A DNA stretch of 64,000 nt from Pseudeuparius sepicola (taxonomy: Eukaryota; Arthropoda; Insecta; Coleoptera; Anthribidae): positions 66,175,949 through 66,239,948 of the forward strand of contig OY987298.1 of assembly GCA_963920635.1 (NCBI GenBank), in the 5' to 3' direction. Position 1 is the stretch's first letter; each line of letters starts with the position of its first letter. Both the position numbers and the translations under genes were made by a program. The notes below the pieces were generated by a model that searched no databases, was not told where the DNA came from, and worked only from the letters and a program-made list of their open reading frames with translations. Below are positions 41,396 to 52,249 of the stretch, in pieces.

Positions 41396-42950
41396 TTTTG
41401 TGCTATATGTTTTGTTACATTTACATTGTATGACGCGTTAGTGTTCTCACATTTTAACTTTGGTGATTCGGTATATGATTATCTTGTATTAGGTAATTAA
41501 AAAGACGACAAATGAAAACTCAAAAGGTCCAATACTCTTGTATAGGTATCAGGTCGGGTAGGTATTAGGTCGGGTAGCCCAGTATCTTATAAACTGAAAG
41601 CTGTACGCTGGTTCAATATGAAATCACATATTCTGCTAAGTTTTATTACAAAGTGATAGTAGAAAAACAACCTACTTCAGCGATGGGTGGCTTTTCGAGA
41701 CAAACAGTCACTTTGACATTGTATTGCGCACTAATGGGATTTGAAGCTATATTGTACATTGTTGTGTCAAGTCGTAATGCCAAGAAATGTAAGCAAGAAC
41801 ATTTTTAAATTTCATTTGTGCCAGAGCTACCAGCAATGTTGGCTATTTTATCATAATTATTGTTTTGCTAATCAACACTCAATTTGATATTGCATTGTGC
41901 ACTAGTGGAATTTGAACCTATTGTTGATAACAACCATGGGGTATAAATTTGAACCAATTGTTGATAACAACCATGGGGTATAAACGTGAAAAATCTAATA
42001 CGACGGTTCTTGTACGGTTTAATAGTTTCAATATCGAATATATCGAATACTTATATTAACCTGACGAATGTCAATAACACTTTTTTATCAAGTGTGCTTG
42101 TGTTAAGTATTACCAAGGGCGACAAAAACAATGCACCATGTGATCACGTATATTTTTACACCCTCCCCCTTATTTTCTATATTTTTGAGGTTAGTAAGAA
42201 GTTTCAGTTAAATGTTGTAGAAGCCGAAGCAAGTTTGTTTCAGCATTGCATTTCCCCATAGTCCAAATTTGAATACTGCCAAAAAATGCAAAGTTTGAAG
42301 GTCGAATATTTTCAAAACACTTGAATTAAACATATTACATGTATATATCATGACAGAATATATAGCCTACGTAGCGCTATTTATTCTGTGATATCATGGA
42401 AATTGTGACAATAAGCAGATTTCAAATAAAGTTTGGTTTGGCTCCGCTTTTCTTAACGCCCTGTATAAAACTAAATAAGCGCTGAAAAAAGCTGGCTTTG
42501 GCTTCTACAACTTTTATCTTATACTTTTTCCATAACATCAAAAATATAGAATATATAAGGGGTGTATTGGTTAACTTATGTTGGATAAATATAAGGGGTG
42601 TATTGCTTAACTGAAGCAATACATAATACATCCTGTTGTTGCACAATATACTATAGGAAAAAAATTGTTTTCAGTCGCCTATTTACGATATACCTAGTAC
42701 AGTCACTTAAGCCAGAAAAGAGGGGTCAACCTCGAAATGAGCTGTAAACTTGTATAAACCTTTATTTTGGCATTCTAAAAGTTATCTCTATTCAGTTAAT
42801 GCAGTTAATTTAGTTTATTGTAATTAAAGGCCACATTCTGACCACTTGCTAATGAAACTGAAATATTTTTCTACAAAATAGACTACAAGCACAGAAAATT
42901 AGGACATTAGGAAGAAAATATAGTTATAATATAGGACATTAGGAAGAAAA
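41396..42950. other. TMEM38: TMEM38 intron 1, no exon seen
   Basis: AT-rich. It contains a short direct duplication around 41926-41982 (GTTGATAACAACCATGGGGTA twice) and a degenerate inverted pair at 42180-42240 and 42484-42560 (AAGTTTGTTTCAG / CTGAAAAAAGC style). A tandem duplication at 42900-42951 borders the next element. Confidence 0.5.
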
Positions 42951-42951
42951 T

Positions 42952-44570
42952 TACGAAAGCGTAGAAGTGCCACCCGAATTTGTGTTTGAGAATTCCGACT
43001 TATATGTCAGAATTCTGACTTATAACTCAGAATTCTGACTTTTATCTCAGAATTCTCACTTATAACTTAGAATTCTGACTTTTACCTCAGAATTCTGACT
43101 TATAACTCAGAATTCTGACTTTATCTCAGAATTCTGACTTTTATCTCAGAATTCCGACTTATAACTCAGAATTCTGACTTTTATCTCAGAATTCTGACTT
43201 ATAACTCAGAATTCTGACTTTTATCTCAGAATTCTGACTTATAACTCAGAATTCTGACTTTTATCTCAGAACATCGAAAAAAAAATATCGAAAAAAATTC
43301 GATAAGTGTCAATTTCGGATCTTCGGGGAAATCTTTCTGACAATATCGAATAATAATTGTAAAAAGTCGATAAAGCCGGGCGCACATTGAGACGCAGACG
43401 ACGCAGTCAACACAGGGCAGGTGAGGAGACGCAGGCTGGCGCAGTGCAGAAAAATTACGCGTGTTGCACAGCCAAAGCGCACATTGAAGCACAGCTTTAT
43501 ATACCTACACCTTTGTCGTCTACGTTTGAAAATATTATAGTAATTATGGCGGCGTATGAACAGGCAATAACCATGAGTTTATTATTGAGTTCCGAATTCC
43601 GAATCAGATGAAGAATTTGAAGATCTTTTACTTTACGATGTACCAAAAAGAAGAAAAACTTTTTATAGAAGTAAATATTTGGAAAAAGGAAGAGCTATGG
43701 CGAATCCAATTTATCAATAGAGTTTTCCGAATCTAAATTTGGTATATTGGGGTTTTGGGGTATTCTGATTAACGCTGTGGTTTTCGTGGGATATAAAAAA
43801 ATCAGAGCCGGCCCTGGATTTGCATTTTGAAAATGGTAGAAAGATTAAAAGAAGCGGCCTTTGAAGGCCTTTCAAACAAAAAAATTCAGGCGATTATCTC
43901 CAAAAATGAAGATTTTTGCGGATTTGAACAGTTTAAAAGTTGAACACTCTGTAGATCGACCTAATATCAACTTTTTAAAATTATTCGATACTGCCGGAAA
44001 AATCAGAAAATTTACAATTTTCGATTTCTTTCGATGTCGACCCAATATCGATGTTTTAAAATTAGTCGATACTTTCTGAAACATTTCCCTGCAAATCGGA
44101 AATTTAAATTTTTCGATTTTTTATTCAATATCTACCCAATATCGACTTTTTGTAAGTATTCGATACCTACTACCGGAAAGATTTCCCTGAAAATCGGAAA
44201 TTTCCATTTTTCTAACATATATCTCAGAATTCTGAGTTATAAGTCGGAATTCTGAGTTATAAGTTAGAATTCTGAGTTATAAGTCAGAATTCTGAGATAA
44301 AAGTCAGAATTCTGAGTTATAAGTCAGAATTCTGAGATAAAAGTCAGAATTCTGAGTTATAAGTCAGAATTCTGAGATAAAAGTCAGAATTCTGAGTTAT
44401 AAGTCAGAATTCTGAGATAAAAGTCAGAATTCTGAGTTATAAGTCAGAATTCTGAGATAAAAGTCAGAATTCTGAGTTATAAGTCAGAATTCTGAGATAA
44501 AAGTCAGAATTCTGACATATAAGTCGGAATTCTCAAACACAAATTCGGGTGGCACTTCTACGCTTTCGTA
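42952..44570. mobile_element. 1.6-kb element with arms made of TCAGAATTCTGA arrays
   Basis: The tips are identical for over 60 bp (TACGAAAGCGTAGAAGTGCC, then ACCCGAATTTGTGTTTGAGA) in opposite orientation at 42952 and 44570. A 6-bp repeat GAAAAT flanks both sides (42946-42951 and 44571-44576). Each arm then holds an array of a 20-bp unit, alternating TCAGAATTCTGACTTATAAC and TCAGAATTCTGACTTTTATC: about 14 units on the left (42990-43270) and about 16 inverted on the right (44220-44540). Further in are ATCGA/TCGAT-rich subterminal repeats, then a core with a GGCGCACATTGAGACGC tip and a short broken coding stretch. No intact transposase; superfamily unknown. Confidence 0.9.
43546..43722 (+). pseudogene. 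short broken ORF in the palindrome-array element
   Basis: Starts MAAYEQAITMSLLLSSEF and, after a frame change, continues SDEEFEDLLLYDVPKRRKTF and ends at a TAG after NPIYQ. A hydrophobic/serine start followed by an acidic then a basic run resembles N-termini of PIF/Harbinger-type nucleases; the upstream GGGCGCACATTGAGACGC also fits a Harbinger-like tip. This is a weak identification from style rather than a motif. Confidence 0.3.
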
Positions 44571-44576
44571 GAAAAT

Positions 44577-45352
44577 ATAGTTAACATAATTTTGATTTAT
44601 ATACAGTATACTTGAAGAGAACACAAGAGTAAACTTCCTTTATTTAAAGGATAATTAAAAATCCTTTGAGGCAAAACTTGCTTGGCATATACAGCTTAGT
44701 CAGGATTCAGATTTACAGTAATCAGCAGGGCTTGCTTTGATTTTTTGTCAATTTTTTCCAGTACCTAATACCTAGCAGTGAATTATCTATAAGCAAATAA
44801 TTTGTTCCAAATTAAGCATTATTTAGGTAGATGAAAAGATATATAGGTACTCACACCAAAAAGTGAAGTTGTCATCTAGCCTCATAAAATCTCGACTCTA
44901 TATTAAAGTTCAATGTTCACAAAAATCGTTTTTTCGCAAATATCTCGCTTCCTATGGCTTCAATGATATTTGCATCTATTTGTAGAGCATAAAATTCTCT
45001 ACAAATTTTGTTCTAAACATTTTTTTACGCTTAACTGTTCTTGAGATAGAGCGCAGAGAGCGCGCAGCGCTCAGACATACGTGGCATAATGGAAGGTCAA
45101 CCGTGAGTACCGGTAAATACTACGTAGTATAAAAGTAATCCATTAAGTATATTTTAGATACTTATATTGTAATATAATATCCTAATTACAAATATCGACC
45201 ACTATCGATAATGATGACTATCGATAGTTCTCGACCTCTAAGGCCTACCCAACGGCGCTGAATTTAGTGTTTTTTGCACTGTAACTGGCAATGTCGCGTA
45301 AGGCAATGTCGCGTAATAAGATGTCAGATTTGCAGTCACTCACGCCTTTGAG
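44577..45352. other. TMEM38 intron 1, no exon seen
   Basis: AT-rich. 45185-45240 holds paired TATCGATAATG/ACTATCGATAG motifs (short palindromes). Confidence 0.5.
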
Positions 45353-45360
45353 GTTTGGCT

Positions 45361-45572
45361 CACGATAAACTTACCCACGGTATGTCATTGCGCATCTTGT
45401 GACGCGTCAGTTGCGAGTCAGAATTTAAATTGCTCCATATGTCTTGTCTGCGGCATGCAGCAATCGATTTTTTGGAAAGATTATTGTCCTTGGGAAATCT
45501 ATAGTACTTAATTTCCGTTCCCTTACTGTTTCTGTTATTATTTGGACAAACGCTGACTGCACATCCCGGCAT
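45361..45572 (-). CDS. THAP-type zinc-finger N-terminus in the miniature element
   Basis: The ATG at 45570-45572 opens 70 codons: MPGCAVSVCPNNNR, then KYYRFPKDNNLSKKSIAACR. C-x4-C near the start, the R-F-P-K-D box and the basic AACRRQDIW helix are THAP-domain features (the usual form is C-x2-4-C, ...FP-D/K..., W, then C-x2-H). The C-x2-H half is missing because the frame runs into the left terminal repeat and stops. It is a truncated THAP unless a splice joins it to something outside. Likely role, by family: sequence-specific DNA binding of transposon ends. Confidence 0.6.
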
Positions 45573-45743
45573 TTCTGGCCTATTTTAAAGCACTTTTTTC
45601 TTGACACATTAAACTGTAAACTAGGTATAAAAAATCGTAAAACACAACCGCACTTTGAATTCGTGACTCGCAACTGACGTAGATGCGTAGATTTGCCTTG
45701 TTTTCGGATTCGTTACTGACATACCGTGGGTAAGTCTATCGTG
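45361..45743. mobile_element. 383-bp miniature element carrying a THAP start, TSD GTTTGGCT
   Basis: The tips CACGATAAACTTACCCACGG (45361) and, mirrored, CACGATAGACTTACCCACGG (ending 45743) continue ATGTCA inward. An exact 8-bp duplication GTTTGGCT lies at 45353-45360 and 45744-45751. A second inner inverted pair (CAGTTGCGAGTCA / TGACTCGCAACTG) follows. The centre encodes a THAP-like N-terminus (minus strand). An 8-bp duplication plus THAP is what the P-element superfamily shows, so this is probably a deletion derivative of a P-like transposon. Confidence 0.85.
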
Positions 45744-45784
45744 GTTTGGCTGGCTTTCAAACCGCGAGAGGAGAGGGTTAATTG

Positions 45785-47510
45785 CAGTGGCGGCGATAAG
45801 GATTCGGGCCCCCCCCCCGCCAGATTTTGACAGGTCATGCTTACATGTGGTAATAAAATCTGGAAATACTGATATTTTGTCTCAAATGCTAAATTATAAG
45901 AAAAAGAAACGGGAGTTCATATAAACGTGTCCAAAAATTCTTCGTTTTCTAAAAAAATCATCCTTTTCCCATAACTTATTTACTTGTAGAGCTTTTTTAA
46001 CCAAATTTGGTACACATCATACATGGCTAGGGCCCATTTAAATGTGTTACTTCCAAGCTCTAGATTGAACCAGAGGCGGAGATATGGGTAAATCGGAAGA
46101 AAAATTCAAGAAAAAATTTAATACTGCACTGTACGAATTTAAAGTGGGTAGCAGTTTTTGATGGAGCATTTGTTTCCGGACAAGAAGTATCTCTTCTTTT
46201 TGTATCTATCGCCGTTACGTGGGAAATTAGATTTTTTAAATTTATTTCATCGCACTTACAAAAAATGTCAGGTATTTAAAAAAGGATGGGGAAAAGATCA
46301 AGATCAATTAGAAACAAAATTATGGAGGTTTCAAGACAACACAACTAATTTTAACTGGAAATAAAGATAAAAAAGTTTTGGGAAAAGGCGATTTTTTTAG
46401 AAAATTTTTACACCCTGTATAGATTTTAAGAGAAATGCTCGGATATTGATTTTATTTTAAGTTTTTCTTCCTACCTGGGAAATATTCTGTATTACAGCCG
46501 GTATTATGGCGTAGCTTAATAAAAACTGGACATGTCTAATGTCAATGTCTCTCATTTTATTTTATAAATGGGACAATCTTGAGATTTATGTTACAATATA
46601 ATCGTTTTTTTTTATTAGCAATATTCTGCCAAGCTTTATTTTTCCACTCCAAATAATACAGATACCTACCCTTATCTACCATCTTACCGTTGCTAAAATC
46701 TGTCTGGTGCTAGTAAACAAACATCACGTAACGTCGCAGAATTAATGTACTTATTTGTTCTATGAAAATTCAAAATTCCGCTATTTGTCCTAATAATACG
46801 TCAATTTTTAAGCTAAAACAAAGCTACCAACGCAGGGACGGGCGGCATACTAAATCTCCTAATTTCAAAACGGCCCGTAATTTGGTCAAAAAATAAATCT
46901 AAAATTTGCTTTTAAAAATAGCTCTTTTATCAGTGTTGTATGAAGTATAAATTAATTTCACAAAAAATTATCTAAACAAAGATGTAAGAGAATTGACGCT
47001 ACCTGCTACAAACACACAACCGGCCGGCAAAAGCCCTAAAAATTGGTCAAAATATGCAGGGAAGATAAAAAACAGGAAAAATAGGTTAAAACATGAAAAA
47101 TAGGTTAATACAAAAAAGCACAAATCTCATGATACAACCAATAACACAAATCTTAATTCGCAGTAACAGAGTGTACAAAACTACTCAACAATATAAGTGA
47201 ATATTTTTCGTAATAATTACCTCCATACCAGTTTAAAAGATAATCTAAAAAACATTAAATAAACGCACAAAATTTGACAGAAAAATTGCATTTTGTTGTG
47301 TTTTTCGGAGTGTTTTAATAATTTACCCACAATCTGCTAATGGTTTCCTGAAATAGAATTCTTTTAAGTCGATTTTTAGGCTAATAGCGTTAATATTTTG
47401 CAAAAATTAATATTAATAGATAGATCAGTTTGTAGGGGCCCCTTCCGGAGCTGCCCCCCCCCCCCCCCCCCCGCACGGCGGGCTCTGCGGGCGCCTTATC
47501 GCCGCCAGTG
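45785..47510. mobile_element. hAT element (1.73 kb), TSD GTTAATTG
   Basis: Tips CAGTGGCGGCGATAAGG (45785) and CACTGGCGGCGATAAGG (mirrored, ending 47510). An exact 8-bp duplication GTTAATTG lies at 45777-45784 and 47511-47518. C-runs lie near both ends (about 45811-45820 and 47455-47472). Inside is another repeat (about 45925-46430) ending ACACCCTGTATAG, then AT-rich sequence with no hAT transposase. It sits 33 bp from the THAP miniature element. Confidence 0.88.
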
Positions 47511-47518
47511 GTTAATTG

Positions 47519-48574
47519 CAACGTTGTCAGTTGAACTCCTTTGCGATCGCACGTATTGGCACGATTTCAAGGGCCGCGCCTGTACCTTCAGTTGCTTCGT
47601 CACAGAAAACCACTTTAAAATTTTTCTCGATGCTCACGGTAACGAAATAATTTAAATTACTAAAAATCTAAAAAGAAACATAATTGAAACAATTTAGAGT
47701 TTGCTTGGCCCCTCGCCCTCCTGGTGACGATCTAAAACTTCGTACTAAGGGGTTTCAAATAAAATGAGGCAACAATTATTATAAAAAATAAAGGAGCAAA
47801 AAAAGTATTCTAAGAAAAACTGCTCCATCTGACATTGTTCTCTGTGGATCGTTTGCTGCGAAACTATATAAATATATATCATCGAATTCAATTGAATTAC
47901 ATTTGAGCGTGGCTTCCGCGGCGCATCTTGGCTGAACTTCGGATTACAGAAATTATCGCGGTAGGATAGTGACGGTACCCTTGGGGTGGATATATTATCC
48001 CCTTCCCGTGGCGACGCCACTGACGCAATTCCTCACTCAACGGCATAATGGAGCGTCCGTATGGCGGCCGTTCGAATCGGAAACACAAACATGCCCTCGC
48101 GGTAGGTGAATGCACCAGTCACCGAGGAACTTGCCAATGAAACTAATGTAGTTTCAAACGCCGGTCGCTGCGCATAATATGCTGTATAACTATCATGCTG
48201 CCTAAATATTTTATACTCCAATAGTGGGTACGTACAATAGTAGAGAAAGTGGGCTTAATAAGATGTGATAGTGTATTTTTTAGATTGCGATACCAATCTA
48301 CAATAATATAGCTAGAAGTGAGTATGTACAATATATAAAAAATAAACACTAAAAATAAATGACTTTGTAATCGGGATCTATTTTATCTGTATATATATTA
48401 TTAAATTGGGTGTACTAACGGAGCATAGTGTTTATATTATCAACGGTAACCGATATATAAAAATATAGTAATAGATGACTCACACTAGAACAATAACACA
48501 TTTTTTATTTGCTCTTACATATTAGCGGGTCGGGGGGGGGGGGGGGGGGGAAGAAGTTATAAAAATGTTATGTT
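47519..48574. other. TMEM38 intron 1, no exon seen
   Basis: Contains a GC-richer patch at 47900-48180 without domain signals, and a G-run of about 20 at 48532-48551. Confidence 0.5.
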
Positions 48575-48717
48575 TAAAATGTTAGAGTTAACAGGTGTTT
48601 TGTGGCACCTTTTGCCGATTTCACCGGAAAAGGTTGATTCGATCCTTAGACAAGGAAAGAGAGAGGACACCGCGCTGGCCTACCCTGCCCTGAATGGATT
48701 TTGTTACGTCGTTTTGA

Positions 48718-48735
48718 ACGGCGGCCATTTTATAT
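48718..48735 (+). promoter_or_regulatory. YY1-like GCGGCCATTTTAT motif upstream of the THAP exon
   Basis: CGGCGGCCATTTTATATG lies about 90 bp before the THAP ATG and matches the reverse of the YY1 core (AAAATGGCGGC), a common initiator-type element of TATA-less promoters. Functional use is inferred. Confidence 0.35.
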
Positions 48736-48824
48736 GTGCCAAACAAAGAGAGTACGTTGTGAATTAATTGCGAGAATTTGTGAATTAAAAGTAACAGTGA
48801 TTAAGGGGAAAATATACTCTTACG

Positions 48825-48895
48825 ATGGTGTATTGTTCAGCGTTTGGTTGCAAAAGCAGAAGTGAAAAGCAAGAGCCAGGGATTTCGTTTCACAG
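48825..48895 (+). CDS. THAP domain first exon in miniature element
   Basis: ATG at 48825, then 23 codons plus two bases before a GTAAAT donor at 48896: MVYCSAFGCKSRSEKQ, then EPGISFH and a split Arg. C-x4-C followed by a short basic loop and FHR before FP is the standard beginning of THAP proteins, whose first intron often falls here. No second THAP exon with W and C-x2-H was found before the element's right end at 49381, so either the rest is deleted or it splices into DNA outside. Sequence and tips differ from the 45.4-kb element, so it is a separate family. Confidence 0.65.
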
Positions 48896-49686
48896 GTAAA
48901 TATTTAACAAGCTACTTTTGAAAGATGCCCCAAAACTTTATTTTTCTCAATATAACTTCTTCAAATTCCTTCTACCTTTTAGTATGATAAAGTGCATTGT
49001 TTTGATTGTAAATAGGACCAATATATTTTAACATCGTTTTTATTGAAAATTTCTTAATTGATTATGATAGTTTCATAAAATATGAGCTGGTTTCCATAGG
49101 TGTGCATTATTTATTTTATTTTGGTTGATTCGAAATCGCCGCAAATAAATATATTTCAGCACTTGACACTAGCTTTACATTTGGGAAATTATCTGCAAAT
49201 TACCAATATTTAAAATTATATGTACTCAATCAAAATTAACTACCTTTTCATTTTAACATTTTTGTGATAACTATTGGCTAAGAACGCGTTTCATGCTACG
49301 CTACTGACCTGTCATGCGATGTGCCAGTCCGTAACACGGCCGCGTGCGCTGTTAGGCGTCCTCTCTATTTCCTTGTCTAAAATTGGATCGGTGTGAAACA
49401 AGTTTACACTTTTGTTGGCAAATAAAAAGATACACTAAAATTATGGACCTGCAAGACCAAGAAGATAACCTCAAAAAAGTTACGACTAAAAACAAGATCC
49501 AAAAACAACGCAAGAGGCGCCCTCTGTGAGATACGTAAAAATTTGCATTTTCTGCTTATTCCCCATCCCCACAAACACAGCAGTGCCAAATCTCAGTATA
49601 GATATTGCCATAATTTAATTTAAAAAAAAAAAGAGTTGCAACGCCCTGTATCTCAGTAACTATTGAGATCTGACCGTAGTTGTTAA

Positions 49687-50024
49687 GAGGGGGTTGCCGA
49701 CAGCGAAAGTGAAGTTAGATTTCGTATTTTTTTAAGTTGTATAGCATAAAATCTAGTAACATTTTACCTGGCAAAAATTTAGTACAAACATATCTGTCTT
49801 CATTTTAATCATAAGATCTTAAAAGCATATGCACTGGAATTATTATTTTTCCCAAGGTTTTCATAACCTATAAAACAAAACTCTGCTTGTAAGATCTTAT
49901 GATTAAAATGAAGACAGAGATGTTTGTACTAAATTTTTGCCAGGTAAAATGTTATTAGATTTTATGATATACAACTTAAAAAAATACGAAATCTAACGTC
50001 ACTTTCGCTGTCGGCAACACCCTC
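49687..50024. mobile_element. 338-bp foldback element, TTAA target site
   Basis: GAGGGGGTTGCCGACAGCGA at 49687 is mirrored by the right end (GAGGGTGTTGCCGACAGCGA, ending 50024). TTAA lies on both sides (49683-49686 and 50025-50028). The arms of about 140 bp match almost base for base (ATTTCGTATTTTTTTAAGTT, AACATTTTACCTGGCAAAAA). TTAA duplication fits piggyBac or Kolobok relatives; tips alone do not decide. Confidence 0.85.
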
Positions 50025-50101
50025 TTAAGCCCATTCGTAATATTTTGACGTCCCCTACTTGCTCCCGTGAGATTTCCCGATACTTACCGGACACCCTGTA
50101 T

Positions 50102-51353
50102 ATGCTTTGCGATACGTATATTTTCAAAATAACCTAAACCGTATAAAAAAACTGGGCCTGTCATCTTTTCTAATTTAACAATTTTAATTGTTATTGTTAT
50201 TATTGTTAATACTGTCTAAACTAAACACTGAAACTAAGTGTAGGTACCTATTATAGGTATTTTGTAAAATATAGTTAGAGGAGTTGGGCAGTAGGACTTA
50301 ATGCGACAGTAGGCGTGGCCAACATAGGCGTGTGTGCGGGTGATAGAGTGGTACAAAAATAGGAAAGGGACAATGGCCACCCCGCCTTTTGCGCAGTAAG
50401 TTTGTTTACGGGCGTCTCTTGGTGTTCGGTTGGTGGAGCATTTGCTTGATTCAACAATGGATAATCCATTATTCACTGTTACACAGGATCGACTGAAGAC
50501 AGCTGCTGGTCAGATATCGAAGACAGCGACGATAGTCTAAAACGTACAGCATATTCACTCGTCTGGATAATTCAGATTAGTGTGGTCTATATTATACTAT
50601 TTATGAATAAATTATTTTTCCAGTTCAGTTCCATATTTCAATGAAAATAAATTAAATAAATACAATGCCTTTATAGCAACTGTCTAAATCAGTTATAAGA
50701 AATGGTAATATTCACTGTAATCATCCTATTAGCCAATATAATTTTTAGCAACTTCTTGAAATATTTGAATTAAAAACACTAATGCATTCCAAGGATTGCA
50801 ACGGAGGATTTCCGTTCTTTTGAACGCAATATATAATATATTTGGTACTTGTAAAAGTGCAACCTATTCAATTTTTCCTAAATTCGGTCCACCACTGGCC
50901 TGAATAATAGGCCACGCCGCGCCGTCGGCCGACGTTCGCGCAACGGCGACACGTCCCTGTCCTGTCGCAAAGACAAAGCTATATTTTTTGGCCTCTATGT
51001 AATATTGTGATTTTTGCTATAGTATTGTCGATTCTGTATCTTTAACATAAACAGATCTTAAATTGTAGACAGTGTACGATGCACAATGTTTAAATGTGGA
51101 AAATATTGAAATCAGTTTGTAGCAAAGATAAATGCAAATTTTCAACTACTAACTACTATATTTTCCTTGAAAACTGAACTTCGGAGACGACTTGATTGTT
51201 CAGTAGCGTAGCCATAACCATACCTACCTATATCTTTTTCACATTCTTAAAAGCGGCACCAAATTAGTTTTTGAATGAGCAATGAGCGATAACCTTGTTT
51301 TTTTTGCTGCTATAGGTACAGGCGAGAGTGATTCGTTTCTTATGTGCACCTAG
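50102..51353. other. TMEM38 intron 1, no exon seen
   Basis: A CpG-rich patch at 50905-50970 (CGCCGCGCCGTCGGCCGAC) ends a transposon-like block beginning near 50270. No exon with TRIC similarity. Confidence 0.5.
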
Positions 51354-51865
51354 GATTGGCGGAAAAAAGGTCGAAACACAAAAGGTCGAAATTTTAAAAA
51401 ATTTCGAAAACCGAAAAGGCCGAATAATCAAAAGATCTAAAAACAAAAGGTCAAAGCACAAAAGATCGAAACTACAAAAGACCAAATCACAAAAGGTCAA
51501 ATCACAAAAGGTCTAGCTAACTGATTGAAAAATAAGTCCCAATTCTTAGGGAATAATTATTGAAAATAATGGTTAGCGGAAAAAGACTAGACCAGAAGTG
51601 AGCTCCACGGTTTTTTGATATTTTGATTATTCATCCTATTTCGTTTTCGACTATTTTTTAAATTTCGACCTCTTGTGTTTTGAACTTTTTTCCGTCTATC
51701 AAAAATTAGAATTAATTTTTTATTCACTTCGGCTTTTTGTGATTCGGTATTTTGTAGTTTCGATCTTTTGTGCTTCGAACTTCCATTTTTCGATCTTTTG
51801 ATTATTCGACCTTAATTTCGACCTTTTGTTTTTCCGAGTGTTTTTCGACCTTTTTTCCGCCAATC
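51354..51865. mobile_element. foldback element built from AAAAGGTCGAAA repeats
   Basis: GATTGGCGGAAAAAAGGTCG at 51354 is mirrored at the right (CGACCTTTTTTCCGCCAATC, ending 51865). The left arm has about eleven units of AAAAGRTCRAA spaced by 8-14 bp (to about 51515); the right arm has a similar number inverted (51725-51860). The centre (51520-51720) is AT-rich and non-coding. Arms diverge by indels in spacing, so units rather than long-range identity are conserved. Located in TMEM38 intron 1. Confidence 0.8.
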
Positions 51866-52249
51866 GTAGCCTAAATACGGGTAGTTCCGTGGCGCCGAAA
51901 CCTTCGTGTGCACCGTTTGCCAAAGATTAATAATAATAACGCGGACAATTTCAAAAGTTGCTCACTTCAGTCTATTGTGGTTTTTAATACAAAAATTAAA
52001 TACGCATTGCACAGATAATTTAAAAATTCGTTGATTTAGCTTTAAAATTTTATCGGTAATCGGCAAACTAGTTTAATTAATAGAAATATGTTTTAAAATA
52101 ATGGAGATACATGGATTTCAATTGAGAGCATGTCGATTTATGATAATAAATCAAGTCTGCAAGTGTTGGCACAATAATGGGAATGGCAGCCAGGAACAAC
52201 GAAACGGAACAAAACTGAGTGCGGTTGTACGGTTGCGGTTTGACGAAAC

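Larger units (their letters stand above)
48645..49381. mobile_element. 737-bp miniature element carrying a THAP first exon
   Basis: Tips CTTAGACAAGGAAAGAGAGA (48645) and, mirrored, TTTAGACAAGGAAATAGAGA (ending 49381), then GGACRCC. The flanks ATTCGATC (48637-48644) and ATTGGATC (49382-49389) form an 8-bp duplication with one mismatch. The matching place in the uninterrupted relative at about 32930 confirms the insertion. It contains a YY1-like CGGCGGCCATTTTAT and a THAP start exon with donor. P-superfamily is inferred from TSD size and THAP. Confidence 0.8.
48575..50101. mobile_element. half-copy of the CAGGGTGTCC palindromic element, split by two insertions
   Basis: 48575-48644, 49382-49682 and 50029-50101 match, in order, the right half of the 32160-33326 element (GTTAACAGGTGTTTTGTGGC, ATGGACCTGCAAGACCAA, ACCTCAAAAAAGTTACGA, and ACTTACCGGACACCCTG at the end). 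The gaps are two younger insertions: the THAP element 48645-49381 and the TTAA foldback 49687-50024. Confidence 0.75.

Noticed and set aside
42985..44550. CRISPR-like array of 20-bp units
   Set aside because: The units are contiguous, with two alternating spacer forms only, mirrored in two arms of a transposon-like element.
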